Assembly (NCBI RefSeq): GCF_005925345.1
Contig: NZ_SSHJ01000016.1
Location: forward strand, 41,314-105,313
Direction of reading: 5' to 3'
Source of the DNA: Pedobacter ureilyticus
GTDB taxonomy: Bacteria; Bacteroidota; Bacteroidia; Sphingobacteriales; Sphingobacteriaceae
Length of the DNA: 64,000 nt
A program made the translations under genes and the position numbers. Below, piece after piece: positions 40,183 to 48,973 of the stretch. The number at the start of each line of letters is the position of its first letter. Within the stretch, counting starts at the first letter, position 1. The notes below the pieces were generated by a model. That model was not told the DNA's origin. It saw nothing but the letters and a program-made list of their open reading frames with translations, and ran no database searches.

Positions 40183-42189
40183 CTACTTTTTTTTGGTTCG
40201 CGGATTTAACATATAGTAAAAATGCCCATCCTCAGCACCGATAAGCAAATCGGGAATGCCGTCTTTATTCCAATCTACGGTTGTTGGGCTTGTATCGTGT
40301 CCGGCCAATACCAATGCGTCTAAATAGCCTTTGTCTTCGATTTGAATTTTACCTTGTTTGGTTCCTGCATTTTTAAGAAAGCTTGCATTTTTGCTATTGG
40401 CCACAATATCTAAGCTACCATCGCCATCCCAATCTATCAGTGTAAATTTTCGTCTACCGCTTTGCCCAAAATTTCCATTGTTAAGCTTTAAAGCGCCAGG
40501 TATGCTATCTTTTACCAAATGTTTTTGGTCGTAAGCGCTGTAGTGCACACCATCAAAAATTCGCTTACCAGGTTTTAACCAAAGTTCGGTGCCTTGTTTA
40601 AACCGTTCAAAAAAGGTAAGGTAGCCACCTGTATCCAACATCACAATATCGTTAAGTTTATCTTTGTTCCAATCTACCACAAATGGGGTGGTACGCCACT
40701 GCGTTACCAAGGTTTGTGGCTTTGGATCCCACCAGTTCCAAGCTGGCTTATGTGGTTTGGCACCCGTTTCCCATTTAACTTTTACATTTTGCGCTTTCCC
40801 TAATTTTGGCGCTTTGGCGGTGCCGATATTTTTATACCACAATACCTCTCCAAAAATAGAATTGATGATCATATCCTTCAATCCATCGCCGTCCCAATCT
40901 GCCACAGCAACAGTCGTGTAACCCCATTTAGCCTCTGCCGGCCCTTGAATAGAACCGTTATCGCCAGCTTGAATGCGAATAACTTTTCCTTCGCTTTCTA
41001 AAAGCTTTGGTGCTGCCCATTTAGGGGTTTGGCCGTTCATACCCAAGTTTTCGATAAAAGAAATATAGCCCGCCGAGTTCCCTGTAATGATATCGTCGTC
41101 GCCATCGTTATCCCAATCTACCCCTACTGGCGTAGCCAAGGCGCCAAATTTTACGTTATCGGCTTTTTGCTTAAAATAAAAAGGCGATTTAAATACTGGC
41201 ATGCCATCTTTTACCTTACCCGTATGCTCAATCAAGGCTACTCTGCCGTCTTCATCTCCAACCACCAAATCTATATCGCCATCGCCATCCCAATCTACCG
41301 CAGTTGGCAAAATCATTTCCAAATCCATTTTAATGATACCCGATTCGTTTTTCAAATACCTGCCTTTGGTGTATTTAGGTTGGGTTTTAGTGCCAATATT
41401 TTCGAAGTAGGTCATCTTGTCTAAAAATTCGCCACAAATGATATCCAAATCGCCATCGCCATCAAAATCGGCAAAGTTAGGAGAAGGTGCTCCGTACACA
41501 TCAATCGCCTTTCCTTCTGCTTGCAAACGGCCTTTGTTCTCATACTTTCCATTGTTATTTTCTATCAGGTACAAAAACCCTCTCAATGGGCCGTTAGTCC
41601 AAACGCCTTGCTTATTATAAGCATTATCCCAGCCATAATCGCCCCAATCATCAATACCCACAATGATATCATCATCGCCATCGGCATCATAATCCACAAA
41701 TTTCCATTGGTTAAAACGGTTGCGGCCTTTCAAGTCTTTCAAAATAGAATCGGCGGGGAACAACTTAGTTTTCTTTTTACCCAAATCAGTCTTAAAATTG
41801 GGCAGTTCAACACCTGGTGTAGTGTAACGGGCTTTGCCGCCATTGGTGTAAGAAATTTGGATATTTTTTACCGCCGGTCCCAGCTTTACAGGTTTTTCAA
41901 ACACAGGAATTTTATCTCCTGATTTGTTTTCGAACAACCACAAACCGTTAAATGGTTTATCAGGGCACGAAACCAAAAGATCCATGTCTCCATCGCCATC
42001 CCAATCAACAGGTACTGGCCAAGCCCATAAACCTACGCCCAAATCAACCACCAAACCTGGGTTATTATATTTTAACAACTTTAGCTGTGGCTCTTCACTC
42101 TGTTTAGCTTTAATCTCTTTCTTTAGCGTAAAAGCAAGTAAACTTGCCGAAGCTAGTAAAGCTATACCTATTATCCGTTTGTGTTTCAT
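40183..42189 (-). CDS. Secreted VCBS/FG-GAP repeat protein with about nine calcium motifs
   Basis: The 668-residue protein has an N-terminal hydrophobic signal (about 1-22). About nine calcium-loop motifs are visible, among them DWDGDGDMDLLVS, DYDADGDDDIIVG, DFDGDGDLDIICG, DWDGDGDIDLVVG, DWDNDGDDDIITG, DWDGDGLKDMI, DWDGDGSLDIVAN and DWNKDGIPDLLIG. This predicts a calcium-stabilised propeller. It shares the IQAGDNGSIQGPAEAKWGY region with the other two VCBS proteins (compare VQPGYREDIQGP), so the three are one family, but this one is more divergent. It lacks a sorting tail. It lies between the broken hydrolase and the DUF3748 gene. The function is unknown. Confidence 0.75.
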   Translation of the reverse strand: MKHKRIIGIALLASASLLAFTLKKEIKAKQSEEPQLKLLKYNNPGLVVDLGVGLWAWPVPVDWDGDGDMDLLVSCPDKPFNGLWLFENKSGDKIPVFEKPVKLGPAVKNIQISYTNGGKARYTTPGVELPNFKTDLGKKKTKLFPADSILKDLKGRNRFNQWKFVDYDADGDDDIIVGIDDWGDYGWDNAYNKQGVWTNGPLRGFLYLIENNNGKYENKGRLQAEGKAIDVYGAPSPNFADFDGDGDLDIICGEFLDKMTYFENIGTKTQPKYTKGRYLKNESGIIKMDLEMILPTAVDWDGDGDIDLVVGDEDGRVALIEHTGKVKDGMPVFKSPFYFKQKADNVKFGALATPVGVDWDNDGDDDIITGNSAGYISFIENLGMNGQTPKWAAPKLLESEGKVIRIQAGDNGSIQGPAEAKWGYTTVAVADWDGDGLKDMIINSIFGEVLWYKNIGTAKAPKLGKAQNVKVKWETGAKPHKPAWNWWDPKPQTLVTQWRTTPFVVDWNKDKLNDIVMLDTGGYLTFFERFKQGTELWLKPGKRIFDGVHYSAYDQKHLVKDSIPGALKLNNGNFGQSGRRKFTLIDWDGDGSLDIVANSKNASFLKNAGTKQGKIQIEDKGYLDALVLAGHDTSPTTVDWNKDGIPDLLIGAEDGHFYYMLNPRTKKK

Positions 42190-42258
42190 TTCTTAGTATT
42201 TAGATTTGAGTATCAAGATTGACGTGGATCTCATCGTACTTTTGGCTTTTTTACTTAT

Positions 42259-43130
42259 TTACAGTCCTAGTTCTTTTAAAAATTTGATGATTTCGCTATT
42301 GATCTCGGCATTTTTTGCAGCGGTAAATTTACCATGTAAACCATCTTGAACGGTAATAAACTGGTTTTTTACGCCGTTTTTATCTAGAGCTTCTTTTAGC
42401 CTTACCGAGTGCTGGTAGTTTCCGAAGGGTCTGCTGTGCCATGTACAATAAACGTTGGGGGGCTTGTCTTTTTTACATAAGTTAAGGGCGAGAGCTGTGC
42501 GGCAAACTCTTGGTCTTTGGCTTTGCCTCCCAACCAAACCGCATTTCTTATTCCATTTTTGGAGTTGATATATTCCCACACATCGGTAATGCCATATTTA
42601 TCTACTACTGCAGCAATTTTAATTGTTTTTTGATAATCGCAATCAGCATCAAATTGCTTGTTAACACCTTGGTAACCGGCCAGCAGCGCCAAATGGCCAC
42701 CTGCCGATCCGCCCATCAATACCACTTTATTTGGGTCGATGTTGTACTTAGGGTCTTTTAATAAAAAGCACAATGCCGATCGCACATCCTCTATTGCAGC
42801 GGGTGCAGGTGCATCTTTTGCCAAGCGATACTCGATAGTTGCTACGGCATAATCCTGTTTAAAGAAAATTTTGAACTGATTTGCCGTGCCTTTTGTGCCT
42901 TGTGTCCATCCGCCACCATGTACAAACAAAATCAATGGCCTTGGTGTAGCGGCATTTTGGGGAATAAACAAATCCATTACACCTTTCCAGTTATCCACTT
43001 TTTTGTAGGGCAACTCTAGGTAGTGATCATAATTTGCTGGTAAATAAAGTTGGCTTTTTACGTCCGCTTGCCCTAAACCAACTAGGGGAAACAGTAGCAG
43101 AAGAAGCAATATTTTAATGTTTCTTTTCAT
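42259..43130 (-). pseudogene. Alpha/beta hydrolase (esterase) broken by a frameshift
   Basis: The gene starts at 43130 with a signal peptide (about 1-20). The first frame (to 42402) has the oxyanion motif HGGGW and the nucleophile motif GGSAGG, typical of the BD-FAE/HSL-like esterases, and reads as far as TFIVHGTADP before leaving the family pattern and stopping. The matching C-terminus, with NYQHSVRLKEAL and the catalytic-His region DGLHGKF, continues in another frame from about 42425 to 42259. A single missing base around 42415-42432 explains this. As written the product loses its catalytic His. It could be a true pseudogene, a slippage site or a sequence error. It sits beside two SASA esterases in the same operon. 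Confidence 0.82.
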
Positions 43131-43163
43131 GTGATGTGATTAATGCCTTTCGCCTTCACCGCC

Positions 43164-44606
43164 TTACATTGGTATTACCCAATTATCTGTACGGAAAGAA
43201 GATGCAGGCAAACCGTGCTTGTTAACCAAATCGCCGAGCACCCAAGCTTTAAATGCATATCGCACCGCCACAGGTTTGTCCACTTCGTTGGCCGTTACCG
43301 AAATTCCATCTTTAGTAATTACCGCTTTTGCTGGATAAAACACTTGGTTTTTACCTGCAATCTCGAAGTTACTGGTTTCTTCCGCTCCGCCTTTAAAATG
43401 CAAACCCTCTGCATGATCAAATTTTAAGTGTATTTTATTCCCGTCTATGGTTTGGCTTTTATAAACTGGGCTTTGGTAAGGCACATTTTTAAAACCATAA
43501 GTTTTGTTTAAAGCAATGAACGAAAGCCTATCGCTAACTGTTTGTTTATCTGGCGGATGAATGGTGTTTTGCGTACCAACGTCCATAATTACAGCCATAC
43601 CACTATTCGGTATTACACTTTCGGCCTTTAACTGCGCTTCTCGTAAAAACGGCACCTTTGGCTGCAGCTCTAACATTGCCCTAGAAAGTTTTTCTGTTTT
43701 AGAGATATAAGGCGCTATTTGCACATAATAAAAGGCAAAGTCTCCTATTCCCCAACGAGCTCGCCAATCTTTTACCATAGCAGGAAACATCTTGAGGTAA
43801 TTTTCTGGCTCGTGCCTGTTTTGTTCTCCCTGATACCAAATTACGCCTTTAATACCGTACCCTACAATTGGGTTAATCATGCCATTAAACAAACCTGTAG
43901 GTACATTTTTATTTTCAAAGGCTGCATTGGTATCTTCGGGTATTTTCACATCTGGATAGTTGTTTAAACTCTTAGCACTCATCCATGCTTGTACTAAAGT
44001 GCCACCCCAAGCTACTTGAATAATACCTACTGGGACTTTCAGTTTCTCTTGTAGTGTTTTAGCAAAACCGTAACCTACCGCACTAAACTCGGTAACTGCT
44101 GCTGGCGAAGCTGGCTGCCACTGGCCTTTTACATCCGAGAGTGGCCTAGACCAAGTTACTTTTTCACCTAAAAATAACCTTATCTTATCATTTTTTGAGT
44201 TTTTGATGATCTCCTCAGAGTTGGCTACCGGCTGATCTTTGAAACCTTTCAACGGCATTTCCATGTTAGATTGCCCCGAAGCAATCCAAACTTCTCCAAT
44301 CAAGATGTCTTGGAGTTTAGTTTCATCTCCATCGTTAATAACTATCGTATATGGCCCGCCAGCTACAGGTGTAGCCACTTTCACTTTCCAGTTACCAGAA
44401 GTTGGATTTGCTTTGTACGACTTGCCGTTCCAAGAAGTTGTCACTACAATTTCTTTTTGGGTGGTTGAACTGCCCCAAATGGCTACTTCGGTGTTTTGTT
44501 GCAATACCATGCCATTGGCAAAAACTGAGGGCAATACCACCTCTGCGTAACTAGCAACGGAAGCAAATAGTACAGGTAAAGCACCCAATAAAAACTTTAA
44601 TTTCAT
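43164..44606 (-). CDS. SASA-family sialate O-acetylesterase-like carbohydrate esterase
   Basis: The 480-residue protein has a signal peptide (about 1-21) and the SASA pattern: SVFANGMVLQQ near the start, the nucleophile block GEVWIASGQSNMEMP, AWGGTLVQAW, IWYQGEQNRHEP and the ending SSFRTDNW. The family removes O-acetyl groups from sialic acid or from plant polysaccharides. Here acetylated pectin or a related glycan is plausible given the pectin genes, but the substrate is inferred. The gene at 44792-46225 is a paralogue across its length. It heads an operon with the broken esterase, the VCBS protein and the DUF3748 protein, with a 26-bp site 118 bp upstream. Confidence 0.88.
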   Translation of the reverse strand: MKLKFLLGALPVLFASVASYAEVVLPSVFANGMVLQQNTEVAIWGSSTTQKEIVVTTSWNGKSYKANPTSGNWKVKVATPVAGGPYTIVINDGDETKLQDILIGEVWIASGQSNMEMPLKGFKDQPVANSEEIIKNSKNDKIRLFLGEKVTWSRPLSDVKGQWQPASPAAVTEFSAVGYGFAKTLQEKLKVPVGIIQVAWGGTLVQAWMSAKSLNNYPDVKIPEDTNAAFENKNVPTGLFNGMINPIVGYGIKGVIWYQGEQNRHEPENYLKMFPAMVKDWRARWGIGDFAFYYVQIAPYISKTEKLSRAMLELQPKVPFLREAQLKAESVIPNSGMAVIMDVGTQNTIHPPDKQTVSDRLSFIALNKTYGFKNVPYQSPVYKSQTIDGNKIHLKFDHAEGLHFKGGAEETSNFEIAGKNQVFYPAKAVITKDGISVTANEVDKPVAVRYAFKAWVLGDLVNKHGLPASSFRTDNWVIPM

Positions 44607-44724
44607 AACAAAAATATATTTGGTTGTTAAAGCATAATACAGACAAGTTAGTAGAACTCAGCTATATTCTCTTTATCGCATTCTGCTAATTTAGCAGTAA
44701 CAAACCAAAAAGTGCTTACCGTTA

Positions 44725-44750
44725 TTTCCCAATTTTTATAGGATATTAAC
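44725..44750 (-). promoter_or_regulatory. Shared 26-bp operator-like site, SASA operon
   Basis: The site matches the copy at 38778-38803 at 20 of 26 positions and keeps the core TATAGGATATT. It lies 118 bp before the ATG at 44606, with an AACCAAAT motif (44618-44625) between the site and the gene. It also lies just downstream of the second SASA gene, so it cannot serve that operon. Confidence 0.55.
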
Positions 44751-44791
44751 ATACAAAGAAGATTGGAACATTAAAGCCTCAGCAAATCAAT

Positions 44792-46225
44792 TTATTTGCC
44801 ATACTGCGGCGCAAACCAATCATCGGTTCTAAAAGATGAGGCTGGCAGCCCCTCTGTATTATAAAAATCTCCTGTAACCCACATTTTAAAGGCATACCTA
44901 GCCGCTACAGGCTGCTTTACCTTATCAGATTGCAGAACAATTTTATTTCCTTTTATTTCAGCCTTTGCTGGATAAAAAACCTGATCAACACCCGCCAGTT
45001 CGAAATTTACACTAGGTGTTGCAAATGGTTTAATGCCTTGGTCTACATTGTTAAAATCCAAGATTAATTTATCCTCTTTTACAGTATGAGAATGATAACT
45101 CGGCCCAGCAAAAGGAATTTCTTTAAAACCGTAAGTTTTGTTTAGTGCAATGGCCGCCAAGCGTTTGGCAACTACAGGTTTGTTTGCAGGATGAATTATT
45201 TTTTGCTCGCCAGCATCTAAAGTTACAGACATGCCTGCATTTGGAATGGCAAATTGTGAATGGTACTGCATTTCTCTAAACAATGCCGAAAGAGAGATCT
45301 TTTCTCCATCCTTTACCGATTCGTTAGGCGCAAGTTCTACATAATAAAAAGGAAAATCGCCCAGCCCCCAGCGTTTGCGCCAATCTTTAACCATTACAGG
45401 AAATACCTTTGCGTAAAAACTTGGCTCTCTATGGTTATGTTCTCCCTGGTACCATAACACCCCTTTCATACCGTAACCTACCAGCGGATTGATCATTCCG
45501 TTAAATAAAGCAGTAGGAGCGTTTCTGTCCATTTTTTTAACCGAATCGGGCTGTTTTAATTTGTATCGATTCTCCTCTTCGAAGTCCTTAAAGGTTTCGG
45601 CGCTCATCCACGATGAAATGTTGGTGCCTCCCCAAGCAGATTGAATGATACCGATTGGCACATTTAATTTTCGCTGCAATTCTACCGCAAACAGATAGCC
45701 AACGGCGCTAAACAAACGAATACCAGCAGAGTCGGCTACTTGCCAATTTCCCCTCATATTGTCGGCAGGAAGACCCTTGGCTTCTTTAAGCGTTCTAAAT
45801 AACCTGATGTTTTTGTTGGTGGCGTTTTTAAAAATTTCTGCTGAATTTAATACAGGCTGATTTTTAAATCCTTGAACGGGCATCTCCATGTTAGATTGGC
45901 CAGACACCAACCAAACTTCCCCAATCCAAATATCGTTAAGTGTGGTTTCTTCGCCATCGTTGATATTGATGCTAAATGGCCCACCAGCTTTTGGAGTACT
46001 AAGCTTCGTTTTCCATCTGCCATCGGCATCAATATTTAGCGTATATTTCTTTTTATCCCACGATGTGGTAATGGTTAAAGACTTAGCCGTGCTTTTACCC
46101 CAAATACTCACTTGGCTTTGTTGCTGCAATACCATGCCACTGGCGAAGAAATTGGCTAGGGTAATTTTAGCACATAAATTTTGTGCGATAATGCTTAGAG
46201 TAATTAATAATAGGATTTTTTTCAT
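44792..46225 (-). CDS. SASA-family carbohydrate O-acetylesterase, second copy
   Basis: The 477-residue protein has a signal peptide (about 1-18) and the same layout as its paralogue: NFFASGMVLQQ, GEVWLVSGQSNMEMP with the nucleophile Ser, SAWGGTNISSW, LWYQGEHNHREP and SSFRTDDWF at the end. It should deacetylate a sugar or glycan in the periplasm or at the surface. It starts 29 bp after the T9SS protein at 46255-48114 and closes the operon that begins at 48826. The two copies differ at many positions, so they are not a recent duplication and may act on different acetyl positions. Confidence 0.88.
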   Translation of the reverse strand: MKKILLLITLSIIAQNLCAKITLANFFASGMVLQQQSQVSIWGKSTAKSLTITTSWDKKKYTLNIDADGRWKTKLSTPKAGGPFSININDGEETTLNDIWIGEVWLVSGQSNMEMPVQGFKNQPVLNSAEIFKNATNKNIRLFRTLKEAKGLPADNMRGNWQVADSAGIRLFSAVGYLFAVELQRKLNVPIGIIQSAWGGTNISSWMSAETFKDFEEENRYKLKQPDSVKKMDRNAPTALFNGMINPLVGYGMKGVLWYQGEHNHREPSFYAKVFPVMVKDWRKRWGLGDFPFYYVELAPNESVKDGEKISLSALFREMQYHSQFAIPNAGMSVTLDAGEQKIIHPANKPVVAKRLAAIALNKTYGFKEIPFAGPSYHSHTVKEDKLILDFNNVDQGIKPFATPSVNFELAGVDQVFYPAKAEIKGNKIVLQSDKVKQPVAARYAFKMWVTGDFYNTEGLPASSFRTDDWFAPQYGK

Positions 46226-46254
46226 GAGAATTGATATGCGGTTATTTAGCGTTT

Positions 46255-48114
46255 TTATCTCACAAACTTTGCTTTTAGTGCCTCTCCAGATTGTGTTTTT
46301 ACTTGTAGGATGTAAATACCTCTACTCAAACTGGCAGGTAAAGTAAGTTCATTTAGGCCTTTGCTTAGTGCTAAAGAGGCTTTGTATAAATTACTACCCG
46401 ATATGCTATAAACATCTATCAATGCGTTTTCTGCTTTATTGACATTTAATAAGGCCTTAATTGTAGATTGATCTGCGGTTTGTAAAACCCTTAAAGACGT
46501 GCTATTCAAATCAAATTGTACATGCTGCACATCGCCAACGTCTACAGGCTTACCGTTGAAATCTGTTTGTGTGAGTTTGTAGTAGTTTGAACCTGCTAGT
46601 GGTTTGTAATCTGTTAAACCATAAGCTCTTGAAGTGCTTGTTGTACCACTACCGTTTACCCTTGCTATACTTACAAAGTTTTTATCATCACCAGCTCTTA
46701 AAATATTGAAATGGCTGTTGTTTTGCTCGCTAGCTGTAGTCCAGTTCAATTGTACAGCATTGCTTGTTTTAGTGGCCTTGAAAGAGGTTAGGGTTACGGG
46801 GAGTGTTTGAAGTTCTGTCGGGGTAATTGTTTTACCGTAAATCATCAGATGGCTTTCATCGGCCAAACGGCCCAGGCCAAACACACCTGTTTCGCTTGTA
46901 CCTCCCCAAAAATATAACCTAAGTTCGGCATTTTTATTGGGAGGAATAACCGCACTCACATCGTTGTCATTTAAGCCTAAAAAGTAATAAACTCCATCAG
47001 AATTGGATGTTAAACTAATATCAGTGCCTAGATCTAAAACCTGACTGCTCGCCGATATATCATTGTTAGAATCTCCAATTAGCAGCTTCCACCTAGCGGT
47101 TGTAGCGGTAGTTGAATTTCCTCTCAATTTTACTCTATAGCCTAGTATTTGCGTGTAGTCGACAGATTGCCCTCTCAATTTTATCGAATAATATGTATCA
47201 TTCACAACCGCCTCGTTATAATTGGTTGGAAAAGAAGCTGGCGCCAAGGCATCTACATAAGTTACTGCGTAAGCATTACTTAAGGAAGCAGCCTCAAGCC
47301 CTATCCCTGTAGCAATATCCAAAGTATTAACTACATCAGTTTTTTTCACCCAAGGTTTCTGAAATATCGAGTTAACGGTACTGTTAGATATCGCATTAAT
47401 GCCGGTAAAATCCCAAGCGGCCATTAAATGCGCCTCTGCTAAAAACCCCCTAATAGAAAGGATCTCTAGGCCAGAAGAACTGCTTTTACCGAAACCAAAG
47501 CCTCTGTTAGAAACAGAACCACCAGTTGCGCCCCAAGCATACAACCTGAAATAAATAGTTTGATTTGGCAACACATCTTTGAGGGCTGAGATTGCAGATA
47601 AATCTAGCGGTGGCTGCTCCACGCCTGCCGTTACCGTGTTGCCCAAAAGTACAGCACCTCCAATGGCTGTAAAATTTGTGCCGTCTACGCTGTAGTGCCA
47701 CTTGTAAGAAATATTTGCTGACACAGAAGCAGTAGCGCTACCTACTTCATTTGCTGTCCTCAAACGAGCATTTAGCCGCGTGAGCGAAGTATATTTTGTA
47801 TTTGAATTGATGGCTATTTGAAAATATACGTCGTTAGCAACTGCGGCAGCTTCGTCTTGCCCATCTGGCAAAGTACCCACATAACTGTAGCTAGAATTAT
47901 TTGCAAAAGCCATACCGGGGCCGCGAGAAATGGTCATTGTTGTTAAGTCTGATGTTTTATAGCTTGCTTCTATAGCACCCGTTTGAGGATGCAAATTATT
48001 AGCAGAAGATGTATTAACACCATCGTTAACATAAGCAAAACTGCCCAATTTAGTCTGTGCCTGAGCAAAAACTACAAGAAAGCATAAAAGCAATAAGAGT
48101 AAAAGTCTTTTCAT
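46255..48114 (-). CDS. T9SS-exported protein with two LSRG/RLYAWGAT modules
   Basis: The 619-residue protein has a signal peptide (about 1-19, ending AQAQ), one good copy of the unnamed module (about 20-225, with ISRGPGM, VDGTNFTAIG, RLYAWGAT and GFGFGK), a more degenerate copy (about 228-435, with RLYFWGGT and GVFGLGRL), a fibronectin-III-like segment (about 440-545) and a Por secretion tail. No catalytic domain was seen, which suggests a binding or structural surface protein. It lies between the single-module protein and the second SASA esterase in one operon. Confidence 0.78.
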   Translation of the reverse strand: MKRLLLLLLLCFLVVFAQAQTKLGSFAYVNDGVNTSSANNLHPQTGAIEASYKTSDLTTMTISRGPGMAFANNSSYSYVGTLPDGQDEAAAVANDVYFQIAINSNTKYTSLTRLNARLRTANEVGSATASVSANISYKWHYSVDGTNFTAIGGAVLLGNTVTAGVEQPPLDLSAISALKDVLPNQTIYFRLYAWGATGGSVSNRGFGFGKSSSSGLEILSIRGFLAEAHLMAAWDFTGINAISNSTVNSIFQKPWVKKTDVVNTLDIATGIGLEAASLSNAYAVTYVDALAPASFPTNYNEAVVNDTYYSIKLRGQSVDYTQILGYRVKLRGNSTTATTARWKLLIGDSNNDISASSQVLDLGTDISLTSNSDGVYYFLGLNDNDVSAVIPPNKNAELRLYFWGGTSETGVFGLGRLADESHLMIYGKTITPTELQTLPVTLTSFKATKTSNAVQLNWTTASEQNNSHFNILRAGDDKNFVSIARVNGSGTTSTSRAYGLTDYKPLAGSNYYKLTQTDFNGKPVDVGDVQHVQFDLNSTSLRVLQTADQSTIKALLNVNKAENALIDVYSISGSNLYKASLALSKGLNELTLPASLSRGIYILQVKTQSGEALKAKFVR

Positions 48115-48145
48115 AAGATTTAATTTTGGTTTGTTAATAGGTTAG

Positions 48146-48826
48146 TTATTTCTGTGTCACCGAGCCTTCTAATGCAATCGCATTGCTTCCTTTGGCATCA
48201 GACTTACCGAAGCCAAAAGCTATGGCTTTGCCTTGGTTGGTTAATCCGCCCCAAGCGTAAAGTCTTAACGTAATGGTTTTATTAGATTTTTGCAATTCTT
48301 TAATGGAAGACAGATCAACCGGACTTTGTGCGCTTCCATTGTTATTTACGTTGGTAATTTTTACATCCTCTCTGCCTATCTTGGTAAAGTTTTTTCCATC
48401 TAAACTATAAGCCCAGCGATAGATATGTGCCGATTGCTCTTGTCTTCTAAGGGTAGCTTTTAAACTACTTAAAGAAACTTGATAGCCTTTTCGAGGCTTT
48501 ACTTCAAACTGAAAATAGGAGTTCGATTTTTCAGCGTCTTCGAAACTTTCGTCTACCCCAAAATTACCGCTAAAACCTCGGCTATTACCTTGCTTTGGTA
48601 CAACGCCTTTACCTCTGGTAAGCGTAGAAGGCTCTAAAAATTCGTTAGTGGTTGTAGATTTACTACTAGTTTCTACGCCTTTTGAGGGTTCTGGCAAAGC
48701 AAATTGCCAAGCCAATAGTTGGGCGCTTGCGGAACTCGAAAGACCTAAAAAAACAACAAAAATAATTGCCTTAAAAAAACTAGACGGAGTGCCCATAGCA
48801 CCTCCAAGTGTTTGGTACTTCTTCAT
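48146..48826 (-). CDS. Secreted single-module protein (LSRG/RLYAWGAT family)
   Basis: This 226-residue protein is a signal peptide (about 10-36, ending ASAQ) followed by one copy of the unnamed module and nothing else. The motifs are LLAWQF at the N-terminus, LTRGKGV, GYQVSLSSLKATLRR, WAYSLDGKNFTKIG, RLYAWGGL and IAFGFGK. A free-standing copy shows that the module folds by itself and helps to set its borders. It has no sorting tail, so it may be periplasmic. It is the first gene of its operon, 66 bp after a 26-bp site. Confidence 0.75.
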   Translation of the reverse strand: MKKYQTLGGAMGTPSSFFKAIIFVVFLGLSSSASAQLLAWQFALPEPSKGVETSSKSTTTNEFLEPSTLTRGKGVVPKQGNSRGFSGNFGVDESFEDAEKSNSYFQFEVKPRKGYQVSLSSLKATLRRQEQSAHIYRWAYSLDGKNFTKIGREDVKITNVNNNGSAQSPVDLSSIKELQKSNKTITLRLYAWGGLTNQGKAIAFGFGKSDAKGSNAIALEGSVTQK

Positions 48827-48892
48827 ACTGTATCGGATTTATATTTAGTATTTTAAAGATACTAGCCTCCGATACGCTAATTTTATCTGTTA

Positions 48893-48918
48893 TTGGCTAA
48901 TCATTGTAGCATATTATC
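48893..48918 (-). promoter_or_regulatory. Shared 26-bp operator-like site, single-module operon
   Basis: The site matches the copy at 38778-38803 at 21 of 26 positions, the best pair in the set, although the core here is TGTAGCATATT. It lies 66 bp before the ATG at 48826. The AACCAAAT motif seen at the other sites is absent between it and the gene. Confidence 0.55.
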
Positions 48919-48973
48919 ATTAATGCTATCCCAATTTATTTACACCTCAATTTCGATGTCAAAATTGTCTAAA

